A stretch of 64,000 nt of DNA. It comes from Nematostella vectensis. Its lineage: Eukaryota; Cnidaria; Anthozoa; Actiniaria; Edwardsiidae. Shown here piece after piece: positions 46,301 to 57,398 of this stretch (the stretch's first letter is position 1; every line of letters begins with the position of its first letter). The DNA is taken from positions 3,435,001-3,499,000 of the forward strand of contig NC_064043.1 of NCBI RefSeq assembly GCF_932526225.1. Reading direction: 5' to 3'. The translations under genes and the position numbers were made by a program. Under the pieces are notes generated by a model that ran no database searches, was not told the DNA's origin, and saw nothing but the letters and a program-made list of their open reading frames with translations.

Positions 46301-48430
46301 GTAAGGAGGGGGGTGAAGGTAAGAAGAGGGGTGAAGGTAAGGAGGGGGGTGAAGGTAAGGAGGGGGGTGAAGGTAAGGAGGGGGTGAAGGTAATGAGGGG
46401 GGTGAAGGTAAGGAGGGGGGTGAAGGTAATAAGGGTGAGGGTAAGGAGGGGGGTGAAGGTAATAAGGGTGAGGGTAAGGAGGGGGGTGAAGGTAAGGAGG
46501 GGGTGAGGGTAAGGAGAGGAGTGAAGGTAATGAGGGGGGTGAAGGTAAGGAAGGGGTGAAGGTAAGGAGGGGGTGAGGGTAAGGAGAGGAGTTAAGGTAA
46601 GGAGGGGGGTGAAGGTAAGGAGGGGGATGAAGGTAAGGAGGAGGTGAAGGTAAGGAGGGGGATGAAGGTAAGGAGGGAGTGAAGGTAAGGAGGGGGGTGA
46701 AGGTAAGGAGGGAGTGAAGGTAAGGAGGGGGTGAAGGTAAGGAAGGGGTGAAGGTAAGGAGGAGGGTGAAGGTAAGGAGGGGGGTGAAGGTAAGGTGGGG
46801 GTGAAGGTAAGGAGGGGGGTGAGGGTAAGGAGGGGGGTGAAGGTAAGGAGGGGGGTGAAGGTAAGGAGGGGGTGAAGGTAAGGAGGGGGTGGAGGTAAGG
46901 AGGGGGGTGAAGGTAAGGAGGGGGGTGAGGGTAAGGAGAGGAGTTAAGGTAAGGAGGGGGGTGAAGGTAAGGAGGGGGATGAAGGTAAGGAGGAGGTGAA
47001 GGTAAGGAGGGGGGTGAAGGTAAGGAGGGGGTGAGGGTAAGGAGAGGAGTTAAGGTAAGGAGGGGGGTGAAGGTAAGGAGGGGGATGAAGGTAAGGAGGA
47101 GGTGAAGGTAGGGAGGGGGATGAAGGTAAGGAGGGAGTGAAGGTAAGGAGGGGGGTGAAGGTAAGGAGGGAGTGAAGGTAAGGAGGGGGTGAAGGTAAGG
47201 AAGGGGTGAAGGTAAGGAGGAGGGTGAAGGTAAGGAGGGGGGTGAAGGTAAGGTGGGGGTGAAGGTAAGGAGGGGGGTGAGGGTAAGGAGGGGGATGAAG
47301 GTAAGGAGGGGGGTGAAGGTAAGGAGGGGGTGAAGGTAAGGAGGGGGTGGAGGTAAGGAGGGGGGTGAAGGTAAGGAGGGTGGTGAGGGTAAAGAGGGGG
47401 GTGAAGGTAAGGTGGGGGTGAAGGTAAGGAGGGGGGTGAGGGTAAGGAGGGGGGTGAAGGTAAGGAGGGGGGTGAAGGTAAGGAGGGGGATGAAGGTAAG
47501 GAGGAGGTGAAGGTAAGGAGGGGAGTGAAGGTAAGGAGGAGGGTGAAGGTAAGGAGGGGGATGAAGGTAAGGAGGGGGATGAAGGTAAGGAGGAGGTGAA
47601 GGTAAGGAGGGGGATGAAGGTAAGGAGGGGGTGAAGGTAAGGAGGAGGGTGAAGGTAAGGAGGAGGGTGAAGGTAAGAAGAGGAGTGAAGGTAAGGAGGA
47701 GGGTGAAGGTAAGAAGAGGAGTGAAGGTAAGGAGGGGGATGAAGGTAAGGAGAGGAGTGAAGGTAAGGAGGAGGGTGAAGGTAAGAAGAGGAGTGAAGGT
47801 AAGGAGGGGGATGAAGGTAAGGAGAGGAGTGAAGGTAAGGAGAGGAGTGAAGGTAAGGAGGGGGGTGAAGGTAAGAAGGGGGTGAAGGTAATGAGGGGGG
47901 TGAAGGTAAGGAGGGGGGTGAAGGTAATAAGGGTGAGGGTAAGGAGGGGGGGTGAAGGTAATAAGGGTGAGGGTAAGGAGGGGGGTGAAGGTAAGGAGGG
48001 GGTGAGGGTAAGGAGAGGAGTGAAGGTAATGAGGGGGGTGAAGGTAAGGAAGGGGTGAAGGTAAGGAGGGGGTGAGGGTAAGGAGAGGAGTTAAGGTAAG
48101 GAGGAGGGTGAAGGTAAGGAGGGGGATGAAGGTAAGGAGGAGGTGAAGGTAAGGAGGGGGGTGAAGGTAATGAGGGGGATGAAGGTAAGGAAGGGGTGAA
48201 GGTAAGGAGGGGGGTGAAGGTAAGGAGGGGAGTGAAGGTAATGAGGGGGGTGAAGGTAAGGAAGGGGTGAAGGTAAGGAGGGGAGTGTAGGTAAGGAGAG
48301 AAGTGAAGGTAATGAGGGGGGTGAAGGTAAGGAAGGGGTGAAGGTAAGGAGGGGAGTGTAGGTAAGGAGAGGAGTGAAGGTAAGGAGGGGGGTGAAGGTA
48401 AGAAGGGGGTGGGGGTGAAGGAAAGAAAGG
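40320..48430. repeat. 8.1-kb G/A-rich minisatellite with nested higher-order duplication
   Basis: More than 400 copies of a 16-20-bp unit, consensus GGGGTGAAGGTAAGGAG, on the plus strand. A large segment is repeated with an offset of about 2583 bp: variant patterns at about 41300-43880 recur at about 43883-46440, and part recurs again 1552 bp later (46079 versus 47631). Almost no C on the plus strand. Open frames of 60-570 codons (KVRRG-type on plus, LPSPPSLPSP-type on minus) shift with indels and are repeat artefacts. Confidence 0.95.
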
Positions 48431-49060
48431 TTGAATTAGGGTAATGGTGAACTGGGAAAAATATCAATCCATTATACCTGAATGAAGTCACTTGGTGATT
48501 TGACTTTGAAAGGCTCAGCAAAAATTTGATGGAAAGAAATACTCCCAGGAAAAATGCAATCAATTCTGAAAAAAAGGTTTTAAAGACGTCAACTATAAAA
48601 GGTAAAATCAATAAAAACCATGGTGATTCTTGAATAAGAATCTGATGCACAAATTATGTACACAGTGCAGCAATGTTATGCATACTAATATGTTAAGCTT
48701 TGTCCATAGTAGTCAGGCCTGTACCCAGGATTTTTCCTGGGGGGGTGCGAAATCCAAAAAAGTTGGCCTAATTTTTCCGGGGGGAGGGAAGTGAGTTCTC
48801 TGATAAAAATCGGACCACCCCCACCAAAAATAGGGATTTTTTTATGCCTTTGCAGTATCTCAATGGGACGTTTATTGTCGGATTTGGCTACATACCAGAG
48901 TGATCTAGCTTATGATTTTGAGTTTTGTCTACAAATAGCACTTCTATTGAATTATAAAATTAGACCTTTGGCCGTTGTGTGTGTGTGTGTTGGGGGGGGT
49001 GCACCCCCTGCACCCATCATGACCTATACTAATATTTAATCAAAGTATTGTTTGTTATCC

Positions 49061-49190
49061 AGGCTAATGGTAGCCTCCCTCGCAAGCATTTTTAGGCAGG
49101 CGTTGCTCGCTCCCCCTCCACAAAGGGAGTTTGTGGTGAGATAGCGAGCAACGCCTGGCTAAAAACGCCTGTGAAGTGCTAGGCTAATGG
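49061..49190. mobile_element. 130-bp foldback element
   Basis: A near-perfect inverted repeat (about 22 bp, AGGCAGGCGTTGCTCGCT on the left, AGCGAGCAACGCCTGGCT on the right) with a loop of about 40 bp. AGGCTAATGG at both outer ends may be part of the element or a target duplication. Confidence 0.7.
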
Positions 49191-49628
49191 CTGCAAATCT
49201 TTCTATCTACCTATTTAAAGGACTGCTGGAATATGGGGTAGGTGGGTACAGAAGTGGGTACCTACCTACACAGGACAGAAACATCATCCAGTAGAATTTC
49301 AGTTCCAGTACAGTATGGTCATGGTGTGAAGCAGAGTCCCCAATCTGGTTTGTTCTACACCATTTGGTATCTGATACAATAGTCAAGGAATGCTACTCTA
49401 TCGTTTAACCTTTTTATGGAGAACCAGAAAAATCGGATTGGGTGTTTTCTCCCGGCTGTTATGAACACAAGCAATTTATCAGAAAAATTAAAACGATCTG
49501 TTTTGCTGTTTTTTTTTTGCCTGAGATTGCACCTATTATAACAGTTTGTGAATGTTCTATTTCCTTGGCTAAAGATGCAGCGCCTAAGCAAGCCTCAAAA
49601 TATTAGGGGGGACATGATACCGAAGTAA

Positions 49629-49766
49629 CACATACACATACATACACATACACATCACATACATACACATCACATACATACATACACATACATACACATC
49701 ACATACATACATACATACACACACATACACATCACATACATACATACATACACACACATACACATA
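49629..49766. repeat. (CATA)n microsatellite
   Basis: CATACATACACATACA-type repeats with interspersed CACATCA. Confidence 0.95.
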
Positions 49767-49921
49767 TAGAAAATATTTGGGGCACAGCCACTCCCCTACT
49801 GGTGATGTCCTTATAATTTTGGAAAATATTGGAAGGGGGGGGCACGTGCCCCCCTACACCACCCCCTGCTGTGGCGCTAAGATGGTAGTCGCATATCACC
49901 AGTAGCAAACTAAGAAGGTTC

Positions 49922-51527
49922 TTACAGTTTAAGGATATTGCTCCTCTCTGGATACAGTTTAAGGATATCGCTCCTCATTGGATACAGTTTAAGAATATCG
50001 CTCCTCATTGAATACAGTTTAAGGATATCGCTCCTTATTGGATACAGTTTAAGGATATCGCTCCTCATTGGATACAGTTTAAGAACATCGCTTCTCATTG
50101 GGTACAGTTTAAGAATATCGCTCCTCATTGGATACAGTTTAAGGATTTTGCTCCTCATTGGATACAGTTTAAGAATATCGCTCCTTATTGGATACAGTTT
50201 AAGAATATTGCTCCTCATTGGAAACAGTTTAAGGATATCGCTCCTCATTGGATACAGTTTAAGAATATCGTTCCTCATTGGATACAGTTTAAGGATATCG
50301 CTCCTTATTGGATACAGTTTAAGGATATCGCTCCTCATTGGATACAGTTTAAGAATATCGCTCCTCATTGGATACAGTTTAAGAATATCGCTCCTCATTG
50401 GATACAGTTTAAGAATATTGCTCCTCATTGGATACAGTTTAAGGGGGTCGCTCCTCATTGGATACAGTTTAAGAATTTCGCTCCTCATTGGATATAGTTT
50501 AAGGATATCGCTCCTCATTGGATACAGTTTAAGGATATTGCTCCTCATTGGGTACAGTTTAAGGATATCGCTCCTTATTGGATACAGTTTAAGGATATCG
50601 CTCCTTATTGGATACCGTTTAAGGATATCGCTCCTCATTGGATACAGTTTAAGGGGGTCGCTCCTCATTGGATACAGTTTAAGAATTTCGCTCCTCATTG
50701 GATACAGTATAAGAATATCGCTCCTCATTGGATATAGTTTAAGGATATCGCTCCTCATTGGATACAGTTTAAGAATATTGCTCCTCATTGGATACAGTTT
50801 AAGGGGGTCGCTCCTCATTGGATACAGTTTAAGAATTTCGCTCCTCATTGGATATAGTTTAAGGATATCGCTCCTCATTGGATACAGTTTAAGAATATTG
50901 CTACTCATTGGATACAGTTTAAGAATATTGCTCCTAATTGGATACAGTTTAAGGATATCGCTCCTCATTGGATACAGTTTAAGGATATCGCTCCTTATTG
51001 GATACCGTTTAATGATATCGCTCCTCATTGGATACAGTTTAAGGGGGTCGCTCCTCATTGGATACAGTTTAAGAATTTCGCTCCTCATTGGATACAGTAT
51101 TAGAATATCGCTCCTCATTGGATATAGTTTAAGGATATCGCTCCTCATTGGATACAGTATAAGAATATCGCTCCTCATTGGATACAGTTTAAGAATATCG
51201 CTCCTCATTGGATACAGTTTAAGAATATCGCTCCTCATTGGATACAGTTTAAGGATATCGCTCCTCATTGGATACAGTTTAAGAATATTGCTCCTCATTG
51301 GATACAGTTTAAGAATATTGCTCCTTATTGGATACAGTTTAAGAATATCGCTCCTCATTGGATACAGTTTAAGAATATCGCTCCTCATTGGATACAGTTT
51401 AAGAATATTGCTCCTCATTGGATACAGTTTATGGATATCGCTCCTCATTGGATACAGTTTCAGAATATTGCTCCTTATTGGATACAGTTTAAGAATATCG
51501 CTCCTCATTGGATACAGTTCGAGGTGA
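49922..51527. repeat. 30-bp minisatellite of constant length, open on both strands
   Basis: About 53 copies of a 30-bp unit (CTCATTGGATACAGTTTAAG plus ten bases). From 50041 to 51500 the unit start keeps exact register with no length change, while substitutions are frequent at a few positions. As 30 is ten codons, one frame on each strand stays open throughout (about 528 codons): decapeptide MRSDILKLYP on minus, GYSLRISLLI on plus. No signal peptide, promoter or splice context was seen, so I annotate it as a repeat, not a gene. Confidence 0.9.
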
Positions 51528-51743
51528 GCAGATTGAGGTGATTAATTTTAAGGAGGTCGCTTCCCATATGTGTGCAACTCAAGCAGGTCGCATGGCTACA
51601 TGGCTACAAGGCCCTCGCAACTGATTGGCTAGAAAGTCACATTTAATTGACACCTGACTGTTCGCTGTCTACGTCAGGCGTCTCAGCTTGCTTAGCTTGC
51701 TGGATAAGACCATCATATCAAGCAGTCTCGAGTACTTAGTCAC

Positions 51744-52640
51744 TTAAATGCCCAAAAAGGTTTTAGCTGCTTGTTTAAAACTTTTATTCTTTGCACAATA
51801 AACGATTGGATTTATAAACGAGATAACCAATGCAACGTTCACTGCAATTGGTCCAAACATCATAAATCGTTCCTTGAAAAGATTCGATAGAATTATCAAA
51901 ACATATGTGAACAGCCTCAAAGTTGTCAGAATAGTAAACAGGCTACCAACTGATCTGAACTTAAGCTGTTCTCTCGGTAACCCTGTGGCGATATGATCAG
52001 CCATAATCTTCCTTTGGTGCCGCCTGCTAATACTCATCATAACACAGAAGCAGTAGATTGTCGTGGACACACTCACAGCAGGAACAATGACGAGGCCATA
52101 TAAATTGTATGGTGAAAGTGCATCAATGGAACTTGCAATGTTTAGAATTATAGGAACCAAACATGCCCCAGTTAGAGCCACTGCCAGGCGCTTGGACGTG
52201 ACTATCACCCTGTGTCTCAACGTGTACTTCAACGAGATGTACCGCTCAATATTGATAATCGTCACTATCATCAACGATACAAGAGTGTTCGTTCGCCCGA
52301 TAAACATGTTCGCGTCCTCAAGCTGACAATATGGTTCTATTCCTCGAAGAAAAAGAATCTCTTGAGTCACCTTTAAAGGCTGAGCCAAAAGCCCATTGAT
52401 GGCGTCACTGCAAGCCATAGAGCCTAAGATCAAGTTAGAGTTGGTGCGCAACGTCCTGAATTTGTAAAGCAAGACCAGAACAAAGGCGTTGAGAAGAAAA
52501 GTAAAGGGAGCGAAGGCTGCGTTGAGTATAAGGTTTTGCAAACAGATAGCGAGAGTCTCGGTAGGTCCAAGCAACTGTCGCCATGAAAACTGTTGCCTAA
52601 AAAGACAACGCGGACCCGTTAAAGTCGAGTTATTCATCAT
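51744..52640 (-). CDS. Rhodopsin-like (class A) G-protein-coupled receptor, single exon
   Basis: 298 codons, seven hydrophobic segments. Class A landmarks: Asn51 in TM1 (LLNAFVLVLLY), Asp79 in TM2 (MACSDAINGLL), Cys105 before TM3, Glu132-Arg133-Tyr134 (ERY, the DRY motif) and Asn277-Pro-Ile-Val-Tyr281 in TM7. There is no CWxP in TM6 and the N-terminus is short with one NST glycosylation site. It is a plasma-membrane receptor signalling through G proteins; the ligand cannot be told. The lack of introns and the divergent TM6 fit the large orphan receptor families of anthozoans. It starts at the ATG at 52640, with a second Met next to it. The 30-bp array lies 3' of it. Confidence 0.85.
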   Translation of the reverse strand: MMNNSTLTGPRCLFRQQFSWRQLLGPTETLAICLQNLILNAAFAPFTFLLNAFVLVLLYKFRTLRTNSNLILGSMACSDAINGLLAQPLKVTQEILFLRGIEPYCQLEDANMFIGRTNTLVSLMIVTIINIERYISLKYTLRHRVIVTSKRLAVALTGACLVPIILNIASSIDALSPYNLYGLVIVPAVSVSTTIYCFCVMMSISRRHQRKIMADHIATGLPREQLKFRSVGSLFTILTTLRLFTYVLIILSNLFKERFMMFGPIAVNVALVISFINPIVYCAKNKSFKQAAKTFLGI

Positions 52641-54959
52641 TCATAAGAACATGACCATTGAGCTAAATGTGCTATACAAATTATGTTATTTTCAAATAGC
52701 AAATAGTTCAAAGCACAACAGTTCAAAGTCATCTTGCTCATTAAACGTACAGCGCCTCACAATACATGAAGTCCACCAAAAACTTTCCAAACCGGACAAG
52801 CATTTTGGATGAGATAGCGGTAAATCAATTCCTCATCGAACGGCCGTCGATAAACTGTCACCTCATTTCAGCAACGAGTTGTTTAAGCGGCAATCTACGA
52901 AAGCGCCGACTGAAGCCACGGGAGAAAATAGTCCAAGTGATTCATATACACAACGCTGCGCACCTGGCACTTTTTGATGGAATTACCATCAAATAACCAT
53001 AAAACGCTCGTTTTATGTGGCGGGCTTTGTTAGGCATATGAAATAACAGCACTGCTAATTGACTTCCATGTCTGGCGCAGGCTTGGGCTTCGTTTAAAGA
53101 GCGGTTGATATCTCAACTGCTAATTCCAATTTCTTATAAACCTAGTTTAACCCTGCAACAGCGAGCGATTGGTAAAAACCTATTTAAGCTATTTCGTCGG
53201 GCAGTAGATGAGAGGATCCTCTCAAATACAGAAGAGAGAGAAATTATTGAGTTTTCCAATTTTAATAAATATCCTTAAATTGACTATCTAACATTTGTTT
53301 TTGTACAATACTGGCCCCTTCGACAGAATGTGTCGTAGGCATCGGACTTAGCAAACGATGTGAATTCGGCAACGGATCCTTGAAGTTAGACTAGTTTCAA
53401 GGTCAGTTTTTAGCCGACCTTTTGTGTGCTACTATTTGGCGTATTGGTTAGAGTTAGATAGATAGAGTTTTATTTAGGGTAACACTAAATATCTACACAG
53501 ATACTTCACACGTGCCCTTAAGGAAAAAAAATGATAAATAAATAAAATTATATTTATAGGTAGGGAAAAAAAATGATAAATAAATAAAATTATATTTATA
53601 GGTAGACTGGAAAAAAATATTATTTATGTACATGAATATCCTAATTACAATGCCAATTTTAGGGCATTTTTTTAGGGCTATAGCAAAGAAGCCTGGCACT
53701 CCTTGTCTGTCGTGGAAGCGGGTTCCAGAGTTTTGCACCGCTGTACGCAAATGTTCTCTTTCCATATTTATGTGTTATCCTCGGAAGCACGAGATCATTC
53801 TTTTCTTGGCGAGAATTCGGAAAATTAGGAAATTAGGTGAACGTCGGCTAATTTCTTGAATTTTGCCTTTAGGTGGTTGCTGGGAATTGACAATAAAAAT
53901 CTGGCGCGCATATTTTGAGATTTTTATTCAAAAGTAAAATTATTGCCTCTTTTTCTATGAATCTTCTCAGTTTGACTTCAAAATCGACATCTGATAAATG
54001 TCTTTCACAGTTGATTGAAGATGAGTTGTTTTAGCCAAAAACAATTGTAGTCAGTAAAATGTTAATTTCTTAATAAACCTTTCGCATAAAATACGCTTAT
54101 TGGTATTTCTTCTACTCTAAGCTCAATTGAAATCGAGTGGGTGATGATTGTATTGTGCCGTATTTTTCTACTTTGTCCCTGAGTAGCAATACGCACGGCC
54201 GTGCTTGGAAGCAATCCATAATAACCAGACGAATATCGTCATATGTGCTTCAGCGTTTTTAAAATTATTAACAATAAGCAAAACCGTCAACGGAAAAAAA
54301 GTATAATTGATCGGCTCAAAGAGCCTGACTACAAAATGTACGGCTGGGAAAAAAGGGAGTAAATAAAGCATTAGGATAGAATTACCACAAGTCCAAATAG
54401 TTAAAATTCTCGTTTAAAATCTCCTACGCGAAGAATGTGTTATCTAAAGCGTTTTTCGGATTAGCCATAACAAGACAAGGCAACTGTCATCATTGTGGCG
54501 TCGTTAGTCACAAGTGTTTTTCTTTTTCTCGTTGTCATAAATTTCTCAGCTCTCGATCCATCAAGGGTTGTGAGTGTGAAAAACACTTGGAATTAATCAA
54601 TAAAATGGAACCTACTAAAAGAAAGATGATCTAAAAAGACTTAAAACAGCCTTTGTCAGTCACATCTTTGTTATTGATTTGATATAAAATTTGAAGGAAA
54701 TTATTTGAATTATTTCAAAATAACAATAAAAAAACAAAGTTTTGTACGCTATTTTCGATTTCCCCAAATAGGATTATGGGAGTGGATTCTGTCTCACTCT
54801 TGGTAGTTTTCTAAGATGGTTTGTTTTTCGATGGAGGCTGAGACCGAGGCTCTTTAATTTTTGATGGATACAAAATTTGTTTGGCTACGAGTTCATCATT
54901 GCTTGGAGAAAAGGGTCATTATGAGACATTTCTGACTTATAGAGTTTCTAAAAAAAATG

Positions 54960-55505
54960 TAACAGGATGTGATGGCTGAATAGAAAACAGAGGAGCAAAC
55001 AGAACCAATGGCATCGAGAAGGCCTCCTGGTAGCAGGACATGATCAAGTAGAATGGGATGAATAGAAAACAGAGAGGCAAACAGGACCAATGGCATCGAG
55101 AAGGCCTCCTTAGCAGGACATGATCAAGTAGAATGGGATGAATAGAAAACAGAGAAGCAAACAGGACCAATGGCATCGAGAATGCCTCCTTAGCAGGACA
55201 TGATCAAGTAGAATGGGCTGAATAGAAAACAGAGAAGCAAACAGAACCAATGGCATCGAGAAGGCCTCCTTAGCAGGACATGATCAAGTAGAATGGGATG
55301 AATAGAAAACAGAGAAGCAAACAGGACCAATGGCATCGAGAATGCCTCCTTAGCAGGACATGATCAAGTAGAATGGGCTGAATAGAAAACAGAGAAGCAA
55401 ACAGAGCCAATGGCATCGAGAAGGCCTCCTTAGCAGGACATGATCAAGTAAAATGGGATGAATTGAAAACAGAGAGGCAAACAGAACCAATGGCATCGAA
55501 AATGC
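54960..55505. repeat. 80-bp tandem repeat, about 6.5 copies
   Basis: TAGCAGGACATGATCAAGTA recurs at 80-bp spacing (about 55033, 55113, 55193, 55273, 55353, 55433). Copies differ by a few bases and alternate (GGGATGAAT / GGGCTGAAT), pointing to a 160-bp higher-order unit. Confidence 0.92.
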
Positions 55506-55645
55506 AGTAAAAGGGTCTATAAGTCACTTTTCACAGAATGAATTGTTTTGTTTTCTTGTAAAAAGTAAAAAATTCTAAATAAAACAACATTTTAGAGAAG
55601 CAATTTGCAATTGGCCTTTTTTACTACGAGGCTGTAAATGTACAG

Positions 55646-55803
55646 CAGGGGCGGATACAAGGGGGTTGGATTGAGTAGATATCCACCCCACTTTTAACTA
55701 AAAGATCTGAGATTTATGTGAATTACCAAGAACCACTTGATCAGTTATAAGCTGTCTATCCAGCCATTATCCAGCACCCATTTTGAAATCCTGGATCCGC
55801 CCA
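55646..55803. mobile_element. MITE-like element with GGGGCGGAT termini
   Basis: GGGGCGGATACAAGG at the left and CCTGGATCCGCCC at the right are inverted, about 158 bp apart, with no coding frame. It is a typical small non-autonomous element. Confidence 0.65.
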
Positions 55804-57398
55804 TGAAATGAATATTGAAAAAAAAATTGTGATTTACACTATCAAAGGCACTAGGGAAATGTGTAGAAATATGAAAGTGCAGCAAAACAACATAAAAACT
55901 TTTCTAATTTGTTAAATAAAATCCTAGTTTTTTCTTCAAAATATCAATTTACCCATTAGGTACTAACAAATCTTGGTGAACAAGAGAAAAATGCATCATT
56001 TTTTCTTTTTTTTATTTGTATTTAACAAAAGGATACAGGCATTGCTAAGAAGATACAGCATACAAAGCTGCCAATGGATCTGAAATTCAAATGAACAAAG
56101 TAGTTAAGTCTCAAGTCTGTATACTGTAAAAGCACTTTTTCAATCTTTTATCATAGGTGTTTTGTTCAGATGTTAGTGTATATTTTATTTGTCTATACAA
56201 TATATGGCCCCTTGTGCCCAGTTTGAATCTCTTGGAAACAGGTTACACTATATTTTATATGCTTCTTAGAGAAAGGGGGGCTTAATAGAGAGTGGAGGCG
56301 TATTTGAAAATTTTGGTTTAGAGGGTGTGCAAATATACCAATAAATCTATTTGGTCAATTCTTCTAATTGTTGTTGAAATAGATGGCTTTACTTGAATTG
56401 CCCTTGTGATGACTTAAAAGCTTCTGGAGAGCCATTCAATGTTTACAATCCAATATGTACATTACTGAATAAATTCACTGAGATAAGAAATACAGCTTCT
56501 TTCTAAACTTGTTTTTGATTGGTTGAGTAGTATGACGTCATCAACCTGCACAAGCTTTTGAACGAGAATTCTTGCAGGCACCATTATCAAAAACACAGAA
56601 ACATTCCAAAAACCCTGAGAAGTAATTCTGAAAACTCGCTGAGTATGCAATATATCTACGCATATTGACATGCCTGGAGAAAAGAACATGAAGACCCCCT
56701 GAAGGTGGTCCTTAGTGTAAAGAAACAAACAACTTTTGTCTGATGATGGGCGAGTTCAATGAAAACAAAATGGAATCGTGTTTTGACAAGTTTCACAGAG
56801 AAAGCATAATTTAAGCCTGAAATAGGATATGCTTAGGAAACTAATTCAATTATTGGTTTTTGGCCTTCTGAGATGTGTCTTATAATACAAATAAAGATCT
56901 AGATAGGATTGCTTGCATTGAGAAAGTTTAGCAAAGACATATGGAACAGGAAACCAATGCATGTTTTCGCTTTGACAAAGAAAAAGATCTCTTTGCTTTG
57001 GAACTAACACCTTCAGCTGCGTAAAAATTATGAAAACGACATCATGTTCGCTAAGGATATGCTCAAGAACTGGGATTTTTGAAATGTTTTTATCATAAAT
57101 TTGTTCACTTGAGTTGAAGAAGAAAGAAAAGCAAACACACGAAACGTGTTCCACAGCTAGACAATGTAGCTGAACTGTATGTTGATGAATTTGAAATCGA
57201 AGGTAAACTGTATGTTGAATTTAACATCATGAGATATTTATTAAGCTTTTGAAGAATACTGTATAAATACTTACAGTGATTACAAATATCTCAAATAATT
57301 TTTGTGTTCTTTGTGTGTGTTTTTTAATGATTAATATAACCCTGCAAAAAGTGAATCTAAAAATATTTTTTTGAAAAGAAACTACTGTAAACTACTGT

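Larger units (their letters stand above)
48431..49921. other. Intergenic with small repeats
   Basis: 48718-49010 contains a G/C-rich element (CCTGTACCCAGGATTTTTCC). 49061-49190 is a foldback (TTTTTAGGCAGGCGTTGCTC inverted against GAGCAACGCCTGGCTAAAAA) flanked by direct AGGCTAATGG. 49629-49766 is a (CATA)n/(CACA)n microsatellite. 49770-49880 resembles the dispersed repeat near 22440 and 15885. No gene was recognised. Confidence 0.6.
52641..57370. other. Intergenic region, mostly AT-rich with small repeats
   Basis: 52641-53000 probably holds the receptor promoter and 5' UTR. 53521-53603 is a two-copy AT-rich duplication (AAAAAAAATGATAAATAAAT). 54960-55500 and 55646-55803 are listed separately. 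Minus-strand frames at 56846-57154 and 56462-56728 have non-random-looking sequence but no confirmed gene (see the findings). Elsewhere I see nothing. Confidence 0.5.

Noticed and set aside
40320-48430. Long open frames (up to 568 codons on minus, KVRRG-type on plus)
   Set aside because: They follow the minisatellite period, change frame at indels and have low-complexity products.
49355-49591. 78-codon minus-strand frame
   Set aside because: No recognisable domain, no splice context, and it lies among repeats.
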